Notes: generated by a model not told the origin, from the letters alone. 14,520 bases of DNA from an uncultured Peptostreptococcaceae bacterium (GCA_945910665.1 CAMDZK010000006.1:1-14520), one strand, 5' to 3'. Shown: positions 6,521 through 14,489, counted from the stretch's first letter. Made by a program: numbers and translations.

Positions 6521-6790
6521 TTATGGATAGAGAATTTCATGGACCTGCACCACAGGGTTTTCTTCTGCAGCGTCTTTCAATGTCTGTAGTACCTTTGTCC
6601 CATAAGATGAGTTCTTTTCTTTATTGACGAGGACGACAAACTCCGTTTTTTTGCCAATGCTCGTGAGCACATCGTACAAGGCATCAAGATTATTTCCATA
6701 ATCGTCGGGCACGTTCATTTTATTTTTTAAATAAGGATGTGCTGTTTCTTTTTCCATTATTTGTTTGCTATCGATAATAATCATTCTCAT
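6521..6790 (-). CDS. Barstar-family ribonuclease inhibitor
   Basis: The 89-residue protein lines up with barstar over its whole length. It starts MRMIIIDSKQI and carries the barnase-binding loop YGNNLDALYDVLT (31-43). D36 and D40 match barstar Asp35 and Asp39, the main residues that plug the barnase active site. The barstar Tyr29 position is Asp30 here and Trp38 is Tyr39, so the interface has changed in places. It has no signal peptide, so it stays in the cytoplasm and protects the cell from ribonuclease that is not yet exported. Its ATG overlaps the ribonuclease stop codon by four bases, so inhibitor translation is coupled to toxin translation. Confidence 0.92.
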   Translation of the reverse strand: MRMIIIDSKQIMEKETAHPYLKNKMNVPDDYGNNLDALYDVLTSIGKKTEFVVLVNKEKNSSYGTKVLQTLKDAAEENPVVQVHEILYP

Positions 6791-7290
6791 GGATTTGCCT
6801 CCGTCCAGTCTTCAAAGCTGTCATAATGGTCATCGGTATAGAAAACAAGACCGTCATTGGAATACACAAGTCTTTCCGCACCCCTGTGCCCACCCTCGTA
6901 GTTCACATCTGCTTCGTAGTACGTACGCCCTTCTTCTTCTGGGAGAAGACCTTCTCTATTTCCAAAACGATCACCGCCGATGGCCGCATCGGGGAAAAGA
7001 TCTCGTAAATTTCCTTCTTCAGCAATCCACCCTTGATCGCGTGCTTCATTTTTACGAAGATAATTGGATGGTAATTTGCGGTAGGTCCTTATATACGTGG
7101 CAACATCTTCAGCCGATGTATAAGAGCCATTTTCATCCAACATTTGCGCCTCTGTATGGGTTGATTCTATTTTCTCAGACGTTTCTGCCTCGCCTGGCAT
7201 TTGAATAGTAGGTGGTGCAGTCGTTTGCACTTGACACGAAGTAAGTATAAGCACAACCAACATCATGATGATGAACGTGTATCTTTTCAT
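6787..7290 (-). CDS. Barnase-type ribonuclease with a lipoprotein signal peptide
   Basis: The 167-residue protein begins with a hydrophobic signal and lipobox LTSC, with Cys19 as the predicted lipidated residue. A Thr/Glu-rich linker (20-55) leads to a complete barnase domain (about 56-167). The domain aligns with barnase without gaps at a constant offset of 53: K80, E126, R136, R140 and H155 match K27, E73, R83, R87 and H102, so the catalytic Glu/His pair and RNA-binding residues are all present. It should be an active guanine-preferring endoribonuclease displayed on the outer face of the membrane. AAAGGAG at 7298-7304 supports the start. Barstar follows with a four-base overlap. Classical barnase is freely secreted, so the anchor is the unusual part. 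Confidence 0.93.
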   Translation of the reverse strand: MKRYTFIIMMLVVLILTSCQVQTTAPPTIQMPGEAETSEKIESTHTEAQMLDENGSYTSAEDVATYIRTYRKLPSNYLRKNEARDQGWIAEEGNLRDLFPDAAIGGDRFGNREGLLPEEEGRTYYEADVNYEGGHRGAERLVYSNDGLVFYTDDHYDSFEDWTEANP

Positions 7291-7316
7291 TTCATCTCTC
7301 CTTTCACGCTCTTTCT

Positions 7317-7346
7317 ATTTTACCAAGAGAACGGCTGCCTGTCTAA
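7317..7346 (-). promoter_or_regulatory. Possible promoter for the barnase-barstar operon
   Basis: On the minus strand, TTAGAC (7341-7346), 18 bases, then TAAAAT (7317-7322). Both boxes are imperfect. The divergent 89-base gap must also hold the promoter of the Ppx/GppA gene, for which no good match was seen apart from an A/T-rich TAAATATAG near 7354-7362. Confidence 0.35.
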
Positions 7347-7379
7347 AAAAGGGTAAATATAGAGAAACAGGAGGCGATT

Positions 7380-8291
7380 ATGAAATACGCAATTATCGAT
7401 GTCGGATCAAATACAATTCGCATGAACGTCTATGCGGTAGACGATGGGAACATCAAAGAAATTTTTAGCCGCAAAAACGTCGCAGGACTTTCGTCCTACT
7501 TAGAAAAAGGAATACTGACGCCGCGAGGGATTAAAAAGCTGACCAAGACGTTAAATTCTTATAAATCGATGGCTGAACTTATTCAAGTACAAGAAATCTT
7601 GCCCTTCGCTACGGCATCCATTCGAAATGCTACAAATCAAAAAGAAATTTTGGATCGTGTCACGGAAGAAACAGGGCTGAAGCTTGAACTGTTGCCGGGA
7701 GAAATCGAAGCCTACTACGGATACTTAGGACTGACAATGAATACCGATGTAGAAAAATCTGGGCTTGTTTTTGATATTGGCGGTGGTTCCACAGAACTTA
7801 TCCGCTTTGAAAAAGATAAAATCACAGACGCCATTAGTTTACCCATTGGTAGTTTAAATACCTTCACACTGCAGCTAGCGGCGCTCACACCCACAGAATC
7901 GGAAATGCAGACGGTGCGAACGATGGTGCGAGATGCTTTAGATGATGCCGGTGTTCCGAAAAACAAAAAATATCCTGTCATGTATGGGATTGGTGGAACG
8001 GCCCGCGCCTGTGGAAATGTGTGCCAAGACTTTTTTGGACTTGAATCCAATCGTATCATTCCTATCGATAAGATGCGCTCTTTGATTCGCCACGTAACGA
8101 CCGGCGATAACCGGGCTCTTCGCACATTATTACAAATTGTACCTGAACGCGTTCATACATTAAGCCCAGGGATGCTTATCATGGATGCCTTATGTGAACG
8201 TTTTGATGCGAAAGAAATTCAAGTGGGTAAAAAAGGAGTTCGCGATGGATACATACTCCATATTGCCCAGGAAAAAGGGCTCATCAAGTAA
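7380..8291 (+). CDS. Ppx/GppA-family phosphatase (exopolyphosphatase)
   Basis: The 303-residue protein has the ASKHA fold of the Ppx/GppA family: phosphate-binding loop IDVGSNTIRM (6-15), the catalytic-Glu region LLPGEIEAYYGYLG with E110 as likely base, the second phosphate loop FDIGGGSTEL (131-140), and GIGGTARA near 203-210. It lacks the C-terminal HD-type domain of the longer enterobacterial enzymes, which is normal for short Firmicute versions. It removes phosphate from the end of polyphosphate or from pppGpp; the sequence does not decide which. AGGAGG at 7370-7375 supports the ATG. The next gene is polyphosphate kinase, so polyphosphate is the likelier substrate. Confidence 0.88.
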   Translation: MKYAIIDVGSNTIRMNVYAVDDGNIKEIFSRKNVAGLSSYLEKGILTPRGIKKLTKTLNSYKSMAELIQVQEILPFATASIRNATNQKEILDRVTEETGLKLELLPGEIEAYYGYLGLTMNTDVEKSGLVFDIGGGSTELIRFEKDKITDAISLPIGSLNTFTLQLAALTPTESEMQTVRTMVRDALDDAGVPKNKKYPVMYGIGGTARACGNVCQDFFGLESNRIIPIDKMRSLIRHVTTGDNRALRTLLQIVPERVHTLSPGMLIMDALCERFDAKEIQVGKKGVRDGYILHIAQEKGLIK

Positions 8292-8336
8292 AATCTTCGT
8301 AAAGTAAAGCACAGAGACCCCCGATGACCTTTTCTT

Positions 8337-8345
8337 TGCTATAAT
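8337..8345 (+). promoter_or_regulatory. Extended -10 promoter for ppk1
   Basis: TGCTATAAT is a perfect extended -10 box 20 bases before the ATG of ppk1. No convincing -35 box is present upstream. It would let the kinase be expressed independently of the Ppx/GppA gene that ends at 8291. The leader would be very short, holding only the AAGGGGG ribosome binding site at 8352-8358. Confidence 0.55.
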
Positions 8346-8365
8346 CAAAGAAAGGGGGAATTTGA

Positions 8366-10513
8366 ATGGACTATACGTATACACAAAACCGCGAAATCAG
8401 TTGGCTTCGCTTTAATGAACGGGTCTTGGAAGAGGCACTGGACGAAACGGTACCTCTTTTTGAGCGCGCAAAATTTATCTCCATTTTTATGACGAATCTC
8501 GACGAGTTTTTTATGATTCGCGTCGGATCACTTTCTGACTTGCTTTTAGTCGGAGATAAGGGAGTCGACAGTAAAAGTGGTCTCACTGCAAAAGACCAAT
8601 TACAAGCGATTCACAAAGCGGTACGAAAACTCATTGCAAAAAAAGATCGCGTCTATGAGGAGATCGAAGCGCAGTTTCGTCTCAATCTATTTCAAAACGT
8701 CACGCCCCATGAACTCACAGGAGAAGAAAATAAGAAACTGGCCAGTTATTTTCAAAATTTTGTACGACCGGTTCTCTCTCCGCAAATCATTGGAAGTCAT
8801 CATCCATTCCCCCATCTCGAAAACCTGAAAATTCATATCGTATTGGGAATTGAAAAAAACGAAACGAGATTGCATGGAATTATTCCCCTCCCTAAGTCAC
8901 TTCCCCGCGTATATTTTCTCAACGAGAAAAAGAACCGCTATATTTTAATGGAACAAATCATTCTCCATTTTGCAGATCAAATTTTTTCCCATTATACAGT
9001 CACCGACAAATCGATCATGTCGATTACGAGAAATGCGGACATCAACACGAGCGATTCTCTTCCCGATGAAGACTACGATTACCGGAATTATATGAAAAAG
9101 ATTTTGAAAAAAAGAGATCGCCTTGCTCCAGTCCGCTTAGAATATACAAGCACGATGGGATCTGAAACTCTATCCTTTTTCCAAAAGAAATTGGGATTAA
9201 CGCAAGAAAATTCCTTTATAACAAATTCCCCCATCGACATGCGTTACATTTTCTCATTAGAGAATGATTTGCCAGTCCATGCCGTGCGAAAAGTAAAATA
9301 TCTGACGCATACCCCGTACAATTTGGAGCAAATTCCACCTCATACATCCATTGCAGACGCCATCCGAGAAAAAGACCGCCTGTTGTATTATCCTTATGAG
9401 AACATCGACTTCTTTTTGCAATTAATCAAAGAAGCGGCAACTGACCCAGAAGTTATTTCCATTCATATTACGATTTATCGACTGGCACGACATTCAAAAC
9501 TGATTGAATCCTTAGTTAAAGCAGCTGAAAATAGAAAAGATGTCATCGTACTCATGGAACTCCGTGCACGATTTGATGAGGAAAATAACATCAACTGGTC
9601 GGAGACGCTCATCGAAGCTGGCGTGAAAGTGTTCTATGGATTTGACGATTATAAGGCGCATTCTAAAGTGTGTTTAATCACATATATAAGAAACAATAAA
9701 TTGCAAATGATTACACAAGTGGGCACAGGAAATTACAACGAATCCACCTCGAAACAATATACGGATCTTTCTCTTTTAACGGCAGATACCGGGATCGGGT
9801 CCGATGCTGCTAAATTTTTCCAAGATATGCTCATTGGTAATTTGGACGGAGTGTATGAACATCTGTTGGCATCACCATATACACTGAAAAGCACGATGCT
9901 TACCCTCATCGACGAACAAATTGAAGTGCAAAGAGAACACGGGAATGGACTCATTCGCTTAAAACTCAATTCTTTAACGGACCGGGAAATTATTGACCGG
10001 TTAAAAGAAGCGTCCCAAGCAGGTGTGAAAGTGCAAATGATGATCCGCGGTATTTGTTGTCTGCTCCCTGGTATTGAAGGAAAGACTGAAAACATTGAAA
10101 TTCGAAGCATCGTAGGACGATTTTTAGAACATGCGCGCATCTACGCTTTTGGAGAGGATGACAACGTAAAAATTTATCTTTCCTCCGCTGATTTTATGAC
10201 GAGAAATACAGAAAAGCGCGTGGAGATTGCCGCTCCCATTTACGATGAAGATGCAAAAGCAAAAACATTGGCGATCTTTGGAAGGCAGTGGCAAGACAAC
10301 ACAAAAGCCCGTGTGATGCTACCAGACGGAAGTTATCAAGCGCGTGAACAAGGAGGAATGATTATCAACGCACAAGATTGGGAATTAAAACTCGCAAAAG
10401 ATGCGGCGCAAGAAAATAAAGTAGAACAAAAGCGCACGACCCCCCGTGTGCATCACGAAAAACCAAAACCGTTGACTTTATGGGAGCGCATCCTAGCACT
10501 CTTTAAACGATAG
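8366..10513 (+). CDS. ppk1: Polyphosphate kinase 1
   Basis: The 715-residue protein has the full PPK1 layout: N-terminal helical domain (NREISWLRFNERVLEEA near 8-24), head domain (about 115-310), and two phospholipase-D-like catalytic domains. H432 in KAHSKVCLI is the autophosphorylated His and H589 in LEHARIYAFG is the second catalytic His, matching E. coli His435 and His592. The ATP-binding stretch YRLARHSKLI and MELRARFDEENNINW (397-411) are intact. The enzyme reversibly makes polyphosphate from ATP. The C-terminal tail after about 680 is lysine-rich and ends in a short amphipathic segment. It sits 74 bases after the Ppx/GppA gene, so synthesis and breakdown are encoded together. Confidence 0.97.
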   Translation: MDYTYTQNREISWLRFNERVLEEALDETVPLFERAKFISIFMTNLDEFFMIRVGSLSDLLLVGDKGVDSKSGLTAKDQLQAIHKAVRKLIAKKDRVYEEIEAQFRLNLFQNVTPHELTGEENKKLASYFQNFVRPVLSPQIIGSHHPFPHLENLKIHIVLGIEKNETRLHGIIPLPKSLPRVYFLNEKKNRYILMEQIILHFADQIFSHYTVTDKSIMSITRNADINTSDSLPDEDYDYRNYMKKILKKRDRLAPVRLEYTSTMGSETLSFFQKKLGLTQENSFITNSPIDMRYIFSLENDLPVHAVRKVKYLTHTPYNLEQIPPHTSIADAIREKDRLLYYPYENIDFFLQLIKEAATDPEVISIHITIYRLARHSKLIESLVKAAENRKDVIVLMELRARFDEENNINWSETLIEAGVKVFYGFDDYKAHSKVCLITYIRNNKLQMITQVGTGNYNESTSKQYTDLSLLTADTGIGSDAAKFFQDMLIGNLDGVYEHLLASPYTLKSTMLTLIDEQIEVQREHGNGLIRLKLNSLTDREIIDRLKEASQAGVKVQMMIRGICCLLPGIEGKTENIEIRSIVGRFLEHARIYAFGEDDNVKIYLSSADFMTRNTEKRVEIAAPIYDEDAKAKTLAIFGRQWQDNTKARVMLPDGSYQAREQGGMIINAQDWELKLAKDAAQENKVEQKRTTPRVHHEKPKPLTLWERILALFKR

Positions 10514-10535
10514 TCATGGTTGGAAGGAGATTATT

Positions 10536-10691
10536 ATGAAACGAAATAAGAGAGGCCTCGTGGGAGGTTTTAGTTTAGGCACTGTGATCGCTGTTGCCCT
10601 ATCCTGGAGCGTGAATAAATCTATTCTCTGGGCAATTATTCATGGATTTTTAAGTTGGTTATATGTCATTTACTATTTTATTATGTACTAA
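10536..10691 (+). CDS. Small 51-residue membrane protein
   Basis: A GGAAGGAG ribosome binding site lies seven or fewer bases before an ATG that opens a 51-codon frame ending in TAA. The product starts MKRNKRGLVGG, then has hydrophobic segments near 12-24 and 29-51, with SWSVNKSILWAIIHGFLSW in the middle, giving one hairpin or two short membrane helices. The basic N-terminus should stay inside. Similar small proteins with an SW(S/T)-NxSILWA-HG pattern seem familiar from other Firmicutes, but I know no function. It follows ppk1 by 22 bases and precedes the terminator at 10703, so it is probably the last gene of the polyphosphate transcript. Confidence 0.75.
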   Translation: MKRNKRGLVGGFSLGTVIAVALSWSVNKSILWAIIHGFLSWLYVIYYFIMY

Positions 10692-10702
10692 AGATCCCAA
10701 GA

Positions 10703-10736
10703 AAAAAGCTGATTGGACGCATCCAATCAGCTTTTT
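10703..10736. terminator. Bidirectional intrinsic terminator
   Basis: A perfect 15-base-pair stem, AAAAAGCTGATTGGA with TCCAATCAGCTTTTT, around a CGCA loop. The A-run on one side and T-run on the other let it work on both strands. It ends the ppk1/small membrane protein transcript (plus) and the DUF4015 lipoprotein transcript (minus), whose stop codon is at 10738-10740. Confidence 0.93.
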
Positions 10737-10737
10737 G

Positions 10738-12525
10738 TTATTCTATCGATTCTGTATCTTCGGTTTCTTCGACTGTCTCATCCACTTCTTCAACAGCTTC
10801 TGTTTCTTCACCTTCCACTTCTGTTTCTTCTACAGGTTGCGTAAAGGTTAGTTCAGGCATGCGTACTTTATACACACCATCTTCTAATTCCACTAAATAG
10901 GTTCCTCCCACAACATCGGCTACACCTTCGGGTGAAGTGTAGTAGGCATCTACAGAAAACGCGTATCCTTCAGAAGTTTCTGCACCTGTTCCTACCGTGT
11001 AATCTTCTAAAACCCAGGCACGATCAAGTACACCTTGCTCAAATTCATCGTACTGAGCTGCGCGTTCACTTCTTTTGGTCATTAAGAATTGAGTGATAAT
11101 ATAGTCATTATATTGGGCATCTAAAAATCGTTCAATGGCCGCTTCCGGTGTTTGATCCAATAAATCTTGGTTTTCTTCACGGACCGTTTGGCCCAATCGA
11201 TCTTCATAACTGAAAATCGCAGGATCATATTCATTTCCTGTCGCCCAAATCAAGTACTCATCGATTCCTAAATCACGGCATGCGATAATTTGATCGGCGA
11301 TTGTCTCTGGCGTGTAGTCAATGTATCCGTCCACCCAAGGGGCTGTAAATCCTTGAATCCAAGGTCGAATCACCGCTGGATTTTCAATGGCCGCATTTCG
11401 TTCAATGGCTTCTTGCATCGATTGATACAAGACACCATAGGGGTGTTGGTCTGGATACTCATATCCATACCACATATAGGAGTCGTGACTTGGGTAAATC
11501 ATTGGACTAATAGCATCCACTTGCGCGGAGATTTTTCTCCACGTTTGGCCAATGTCTTCCGGGGAGTCATCCCATGTGTGGGTGATAATACCAAATACAT
11601 CGGCAGAAATTGGCACGCCATACGGTGCTAATTCTTCTTTCGCAAAGGCTAAGAACTGCTCAATGCCTTCGTCTTTATCTCGGTCCTCACGACCCGGGAA
11701 GGTCGTAATTGGATTATAGGTGGAAGCTCCGTCAGGGAAGCGCACATAGTCAAACTGAATTTCATCAAAACCTGCCAGCACTGCTTCTTTAGAAATTGCA
11801 ACGACATAATTCCAAACATAGGTATCAAAAGGGTTAACCCAAGCAAAACCAGCGCCATCGCGGTACACACCGCCTTCTGTTAATTGGATGGAATGATCAG
11901 GATTATTTTCTGCAAAGTACGGGTCTTTAAAGGTGACGACGCGAGCAATTACGTAGATTTCATTGGCTTCACAATAATCGAGCAATGGCTTGTAATTATC
12001 AGAACGACCAGGCATCGTAGAATCGACGCGTTGCACGGCTTCGATTTCAGAATTCAAGGTGACAAAGCCATCGTCTGTTTTTACGTCCATTACAATTGTG
12101 TTGAGTTCTGTCGCTTTTGCTGTTCCCAGAATCATTTCTAATTGATTCACTTCTGGTACAGCCGTGTTATTGTTTAATGCATCGGCAACCGCATTGATAT
12201 TTTCTTCTGAAAAATCATAGGCAGCAACGGTAGTTGTCAAGAAGACGCCTCTCGTTTTTTGCATTTCCACTGGAACCGCATCTTCTGCTGGTAGTGGGAC
12301 ATAAAACTCACCGTATTGTTCCTTTCGCTCCGCTTCCATGCGTTCGCGAACCACCGCTGGATCTTCCGTTTGCGCTTCTGTCGCTGCAGGAACTTCCCCT
12401 GCTTCTGTGTTTTGGACGGCTTCTGTTTGCGCCTGTCCTTCAGTTTTGGTCTCTTCTTCTTTACAGGAAACCAGTAATAGGATGAGTAGGCATAAAAGTC
12501 CTACTTTTATGATTTTATTTTTCAT
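10738..12525 (-). CDS. DUF4015 putative glycoside hydrolase, lipoprotein
   Basis: The 595-residue protein has a signal peptide with lipobox LVSC and predicted lipidated Cys21. A Glu/Thr/Ala-rich linker (22-70) leads to a (beta/alpha)8-type DUF4015 domain (about 90-440), with GVFLTT at 93-98, the conserved IQFDYVRFPDG (256-266), ISADVFG (306-312), ISPMIYPSHD (339-348) and RPWIQGF (387-393). A smaller C-terminal domain (about 450-560) and a strongly acidic tail (561-595) follow. The domain is classed as a putative glycoside hydrolase; the substrate is unknown, and cell-wall or surface polysaccharide is a guess from location. AAAGGAG precedes the ATG. The promoter is unclear: only a weak TTGAGT-17-GATATC lies inside the rplL terminator. 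Confidence 0.88.
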   Translation of the reverse strand: MKNKIIKVGLLCLLILLLVSCKEEETKTEGQAQTEAVQNTEAGEVPAATEAQTEDPAVVRERMEAERKEQYGEFYVPLPAEDAVPVEMQKTRGVFLTTTVAAYDFSEENINAVADALNNNTAVPEVNQLEMILGTAKATELNTIVMDVKTDDGFVTLNSEIEAVQRVDSTMPGRSDNYKPLLDYCEANEIYVIARVVTFKDPYFAENNPDHSIQLTEGGVYRDGAGFAWVNPFDTYVWNYVVAISKEAVLAGFDEIQFDYVRFPDGASTYNPITTFPGREDRDKDEGIEQFLAFAKEELAPYGVPISADVFGIITHTWDDSPEDIGQTWRKISAQVDAISPMIYPSHDSYMWYGYEYPDQHPYGVLYQSMQEAIERNAAIENPAVIRPWIQGFTAPWVDGYIDYTPETIADQIIACRDLGIDEYLIWATGNEYDPAIFSYEDRLGQTVREENQDLLDQTPEAAIERFLDAQYNDYIITQFLMTKRSERAAQYDEFEQGVLDRAWVLEDYTVGTGAETSEGYAFSVDAYYTSPEGVADVVGGTYLVELEDGVYKVRMPELTFTQPVEETEVEGEETEAVEEVDETVEETEDTESIE

Positions 12526-12554
12526 GATTACTCCTTTCTCGAACTCGATATCCT

Positions 12555-12593
12555 CTAAAAAAGAAAGGAACTCAACAAGTCTGCAGAGTTCCT
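12555..12593 (-). terminator. Intrinsic terminator after rplL
   Basis: On the minus strand AGGAACTC and GAGTTCCT form an 8-base-pair stem with a 12-base loop, followed by TTTCTTTTTTAG. It lies just after the rplL stop codon at 12605 and separates the ribosomal protein operon from the DUF4015 lipoprotein gene. Confidence 0.8.
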
Positions 12594-12604
12594 ACGAGTA
12601 CTGC

Positions 12605-12991
12605 TTATTTAAATTCTACAGTTGCTCCAACTTCTTCTAATTTAGCTTTTAACGCTTCCGCTTCTTCTTTTGTAGCGCCTTCCTTAATTGCTTTAGGTGC
12701 GTTATCTACTAATTCTTTTGCTTCTTTTAATCCAAGACCAGTAGCGTCTTTTACTGCTTTAACAACTTTGATTTTTTCTCCGCCAACAGATGCTAAGATA
12801 ACGTCGAAGCTATCTTTTTCTTCTGCTGCTGGAGCTGCGTCTCCACCTGCTGCTGGAGCTGCTGCAACTGCTGCTGGAGCTGCTGCAGATACGCCAAACT
12901 CTTCTTCTAATGCTTTTACGAGCTCAGAAAGCTCTAATACTGTCATTGCTTTTACTTCTTCTAATAATTGTGTTACTTTTTCAGATGCCAT
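12605..12991 (-). CDS. rplL: 50S ribosomal protein L7/L12
   Basis: The 128-residue protein forms the flexible ribosomal stalk that recruits translation GTPases. It has the N-terminal dimerisation domain (1-33), an Ala/Pro-rich hinge (about 34-57) and the C-terminal factor-binding domain with [20 protein letters not shown]. Length and domain order are normal. AGGAGG at 13000-13005 gives the start. It follows rplJ by 22 bases and is closed by a terminator. rpoB, which usually comes next in Firmicutes, does not follow. Confidence 0.98.
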   Translation of the reverse strand: MASEKVTQLLEEVKAMTVLELSELVKALEEEFGVSAAAPAAVAAAPAAGGDAAPAAEEKDSFDVILASVGGEKIKVVKAVKDATGLGLKEAKELVDNAPKAIKEGATKEEAEALKAKLEEVGATVEFK

Positions 12992-13013
12992 TGTAATATC
13001 CTCCTAAATTGTT

Positions 13014-13544
13014 TTATGCTGCTTCTTGTTGTTTGCTAATTTGATCTAGGCAACGTGCAAGACCACCAATGGTGCCTTGAAGTGCAGTTGCCAATCCTTG
13101 GATTGGTGCATTGAATGTACCCAGTACTTGTGCCACGAGAACTTCTTTGGATGGAAGTTTCGCAAGCGCTTTAATTTCGTTTGTATCGATTGCTTTTCCG
13201 TCAACCATACCGACTTTAATCACTAACTTTTCGTTGTCTTTTGCGAAGTCGTTACTGATTTTTGCTGCTTTGACTGCATCGTCATAACAAAAAGCGACGG
13301 CGTTTGGTCCGTTTAAATGCTCTTCGAAACCTTCAATTCCAGCTTCTTTAAAAGCAAAACGCATCATCGTATTTTTATAGACTTTGTATTCAACGTCTTC
13401 TTTACGATAGCGGTTTCTTAAATCTGTCACTTCTTCAACATTTAATCCACGGTAATCCATCAGAATAATGGACTGGGAACGATTGATTTTATCCAGAATT
13501 TCAGAAACGACGGCTTGCTTTTGTTGCAGAACTGCTTCTTTCAC
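13014..13544 (-). CDS. rplJ: 50S ribosomal protein L10
   Basis: The 176-residue protein anchors L7/L12 dimers to 23S rRNA at the stalk base. It has the globular N-terminal rRNA-binding domain, with IILMDYRGLNVEEVTDLR and YKVYKNTMMRFA, and a C-terminal helix for L7/L12 binding ending SKQQEAA. The start codon is GTG at 13542-13544, chosen because GGAGGT at 13551-13556 is correctly placed and no better ATG precedes it. In this family the L10-L12 complex binds the leader upstream of its own gene, and such a leader with a terminator hairpin is visible at 13545-13705. Confidence 0.98.
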   Translation of the reverse strand: MKEAVLQQKQAVVSEILDKINRSQSIILMDYRGLNVEEVTDLRNRYRKEDVEYKVYKNTMMRFAFKEAGIEGFEEHLNGPNAVAFCYDDAVKAAKISNDFAKDNEKLVIKVGMVDGKAIDTNEIKALAKLPSKEVLVAQVLGTFNAPIQGLATALQGTIGGLARCLDQISKQQEAA

Positions 13545-13705
13545 TATTTCACCTCCGAAACCTAGGCTACGGGACGAAGAAAAAAAGGTCTATCCATAGA
13601 TGGATAGACCTGTATATACACGTAAAAACATGTCAGATTCTCCACCTATGCAGGATTTTTACATCCATGGGATCCCTGCGGTCTTCGGTAGCCATATTTA
13701 ATAAC
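13545..13705 (-). ncRNA. Ribosomal protein L10 leader with attenuator
   Basis: The 160-base leader between the promoter and rplJ has the expected form. It contains an imperfect stem GCAGGGAT/ATCCTGC (near 13650-13680), a GAATCTGAC stretch, and a terminator hairpin close to the gene. Known L10 leaders bind the L10-L12 complex and lower rplJL expression when stalk protein is in excess. The call rests on position, structure and partial sequence likeness, not on a covariance search. Confidence 0.8.
13576..13611 (-). terminator. Attenuator terminator in the L10 leader
   Basis: AGGTCTATCCA and TGGATAGACCT form a perfect 11-base-pair stem with a four-base loop. On the minus strand it is followed by TTTTTTTCTTC. 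It lies 32 bases before the rplJ start, so it would stop transcripts unless the leader adopts another fold. Confidence 0.9.
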
Positions 13706-13711
13706 TTCGTT

Positions 13712-13740
13712 ATTATATCAGATGGGGGAGCTTTAATCAA
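13712..13740 (-). promoter_or_regulatory. Strong promoter of rplJ-rplL
   Basis: On the minus strand TTGATT (13735-13740), a 17-base spacer, and TATAAT (13712-13717) preceded by TG, so the -10 is also extended. The -35 box overlaps the rplA stop codon (13737-13739). Transcription would start near 13705. Confidence 0.85.
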
Positions 13741-14447
13741 GCACCTGCTCTGTCCATGACGCGTTGTGGATTTAACTTCACGCCAGGGCCCATCGTAGAG
13801 CTTACAGAAATTGTACGGATATAACGTCCTTTTGCTGCAGCAGGTTTTGCTTTCACTACAGCTTGCATGAGTGCCCAGAAGTTTTCAGCTAATTTTTCGT
13901 CTCCGAAAGATGCTTTTCCAACAGGTACTGCAATGTTAGACGCTTTATCGACGCGGTATTCTACTTTACCAGCTTTGATCTCTTCAACGGCTTGTTGTAC
14001 ATCCATAGTAACTGTTCCAGATTTTGGGTTTGGCATTAAACCTTTCGGTCCTAAGATACGACCAATACGTCCAACGACACCCATCATGTCTGGTGTTGCA
14101 ACAGCAACATCGAATTCAAACCAGTTTTCTTTTTGAATTTTTTCTGCTAAATCTTCAGCACCAACGTAATCTGCGCCAGCGGCTTCTGCTTCTTTTGCTT
14201 TGTCGCCTTTCGCGAAGACTAATACGCGTTGCGTACGTCCTGTTCCATGAGGAAGGACAACCGTTCCACGAACTTGTTGGTCTGCATGACGAGGGTCAAC
14301 CCCTAAACGTGCAGAAACTTCAATTGTTTCATCAAATTTTGCTTTCGCATTTGCCAATACGATTTCTAAAGCTTTTTCAAGCTCGTATTGTTCTTGACGT
14401 GAGTAGCTGCTCACGCTCTCATTGTATTTCTTACCATGTTTTGCCAT
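13737..14447 (-). CDS. rplA: 50S ribosomal protein L1
   Basis: The 236-residue protein binds 23S rRNA at the mobile L1 stalk and helps release E-site tRNA. It shows the family pattern: [39 protein letters not shown], the [19 protein letters not shown] loop and the C-terminal [11 protein letters not shown] signature. Length is normal. AAGGAGG at 14455-14461 supports the start. It lies 42 bases after rplK in the usual order. Its stop codon is embedded in the -35 box of the rplJ promoter. Confidence 0.98.
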   Translation of the reverse strand: MAKHGKKYNESVSSYSRQEQYELEKALEIVLANAKAKFDETIEVSARLGVDPRHADQQVRGTVVLPHGTGRTQRVLVFAKGDKAKEAEAAGADYVGAEDLAEKIQKENWFEFDVAVATPDMMGVVGRIGRILGPKGLMPNPKSGTVTMDVQQAVEEIKAGKVEYRVDKASNIAVPVGKASFGDEKLAENFWALMQAVVKAKPAAAKGRYIRTISVSSTMGPGVKLNPQRVMDRAGA

Positions 14448-14489
14448 TCATATTCCTCCTTGTGGTACTAGCGGAAATCCTCCCACGTG

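Noticed and set aside
6505..6535. Terminator after barstar from TATCCA/TGGATA
   Set aside because: The stem is only six AT-rich pairs with a 12-base loop and no T-run follows on the minus strand.
6765..7208. Plus-strand open frame opposite the barnase gene
   Set aside because: The minus-strand barnase match is gapless with all catalytic residues, so the opposite frame is a shadow.
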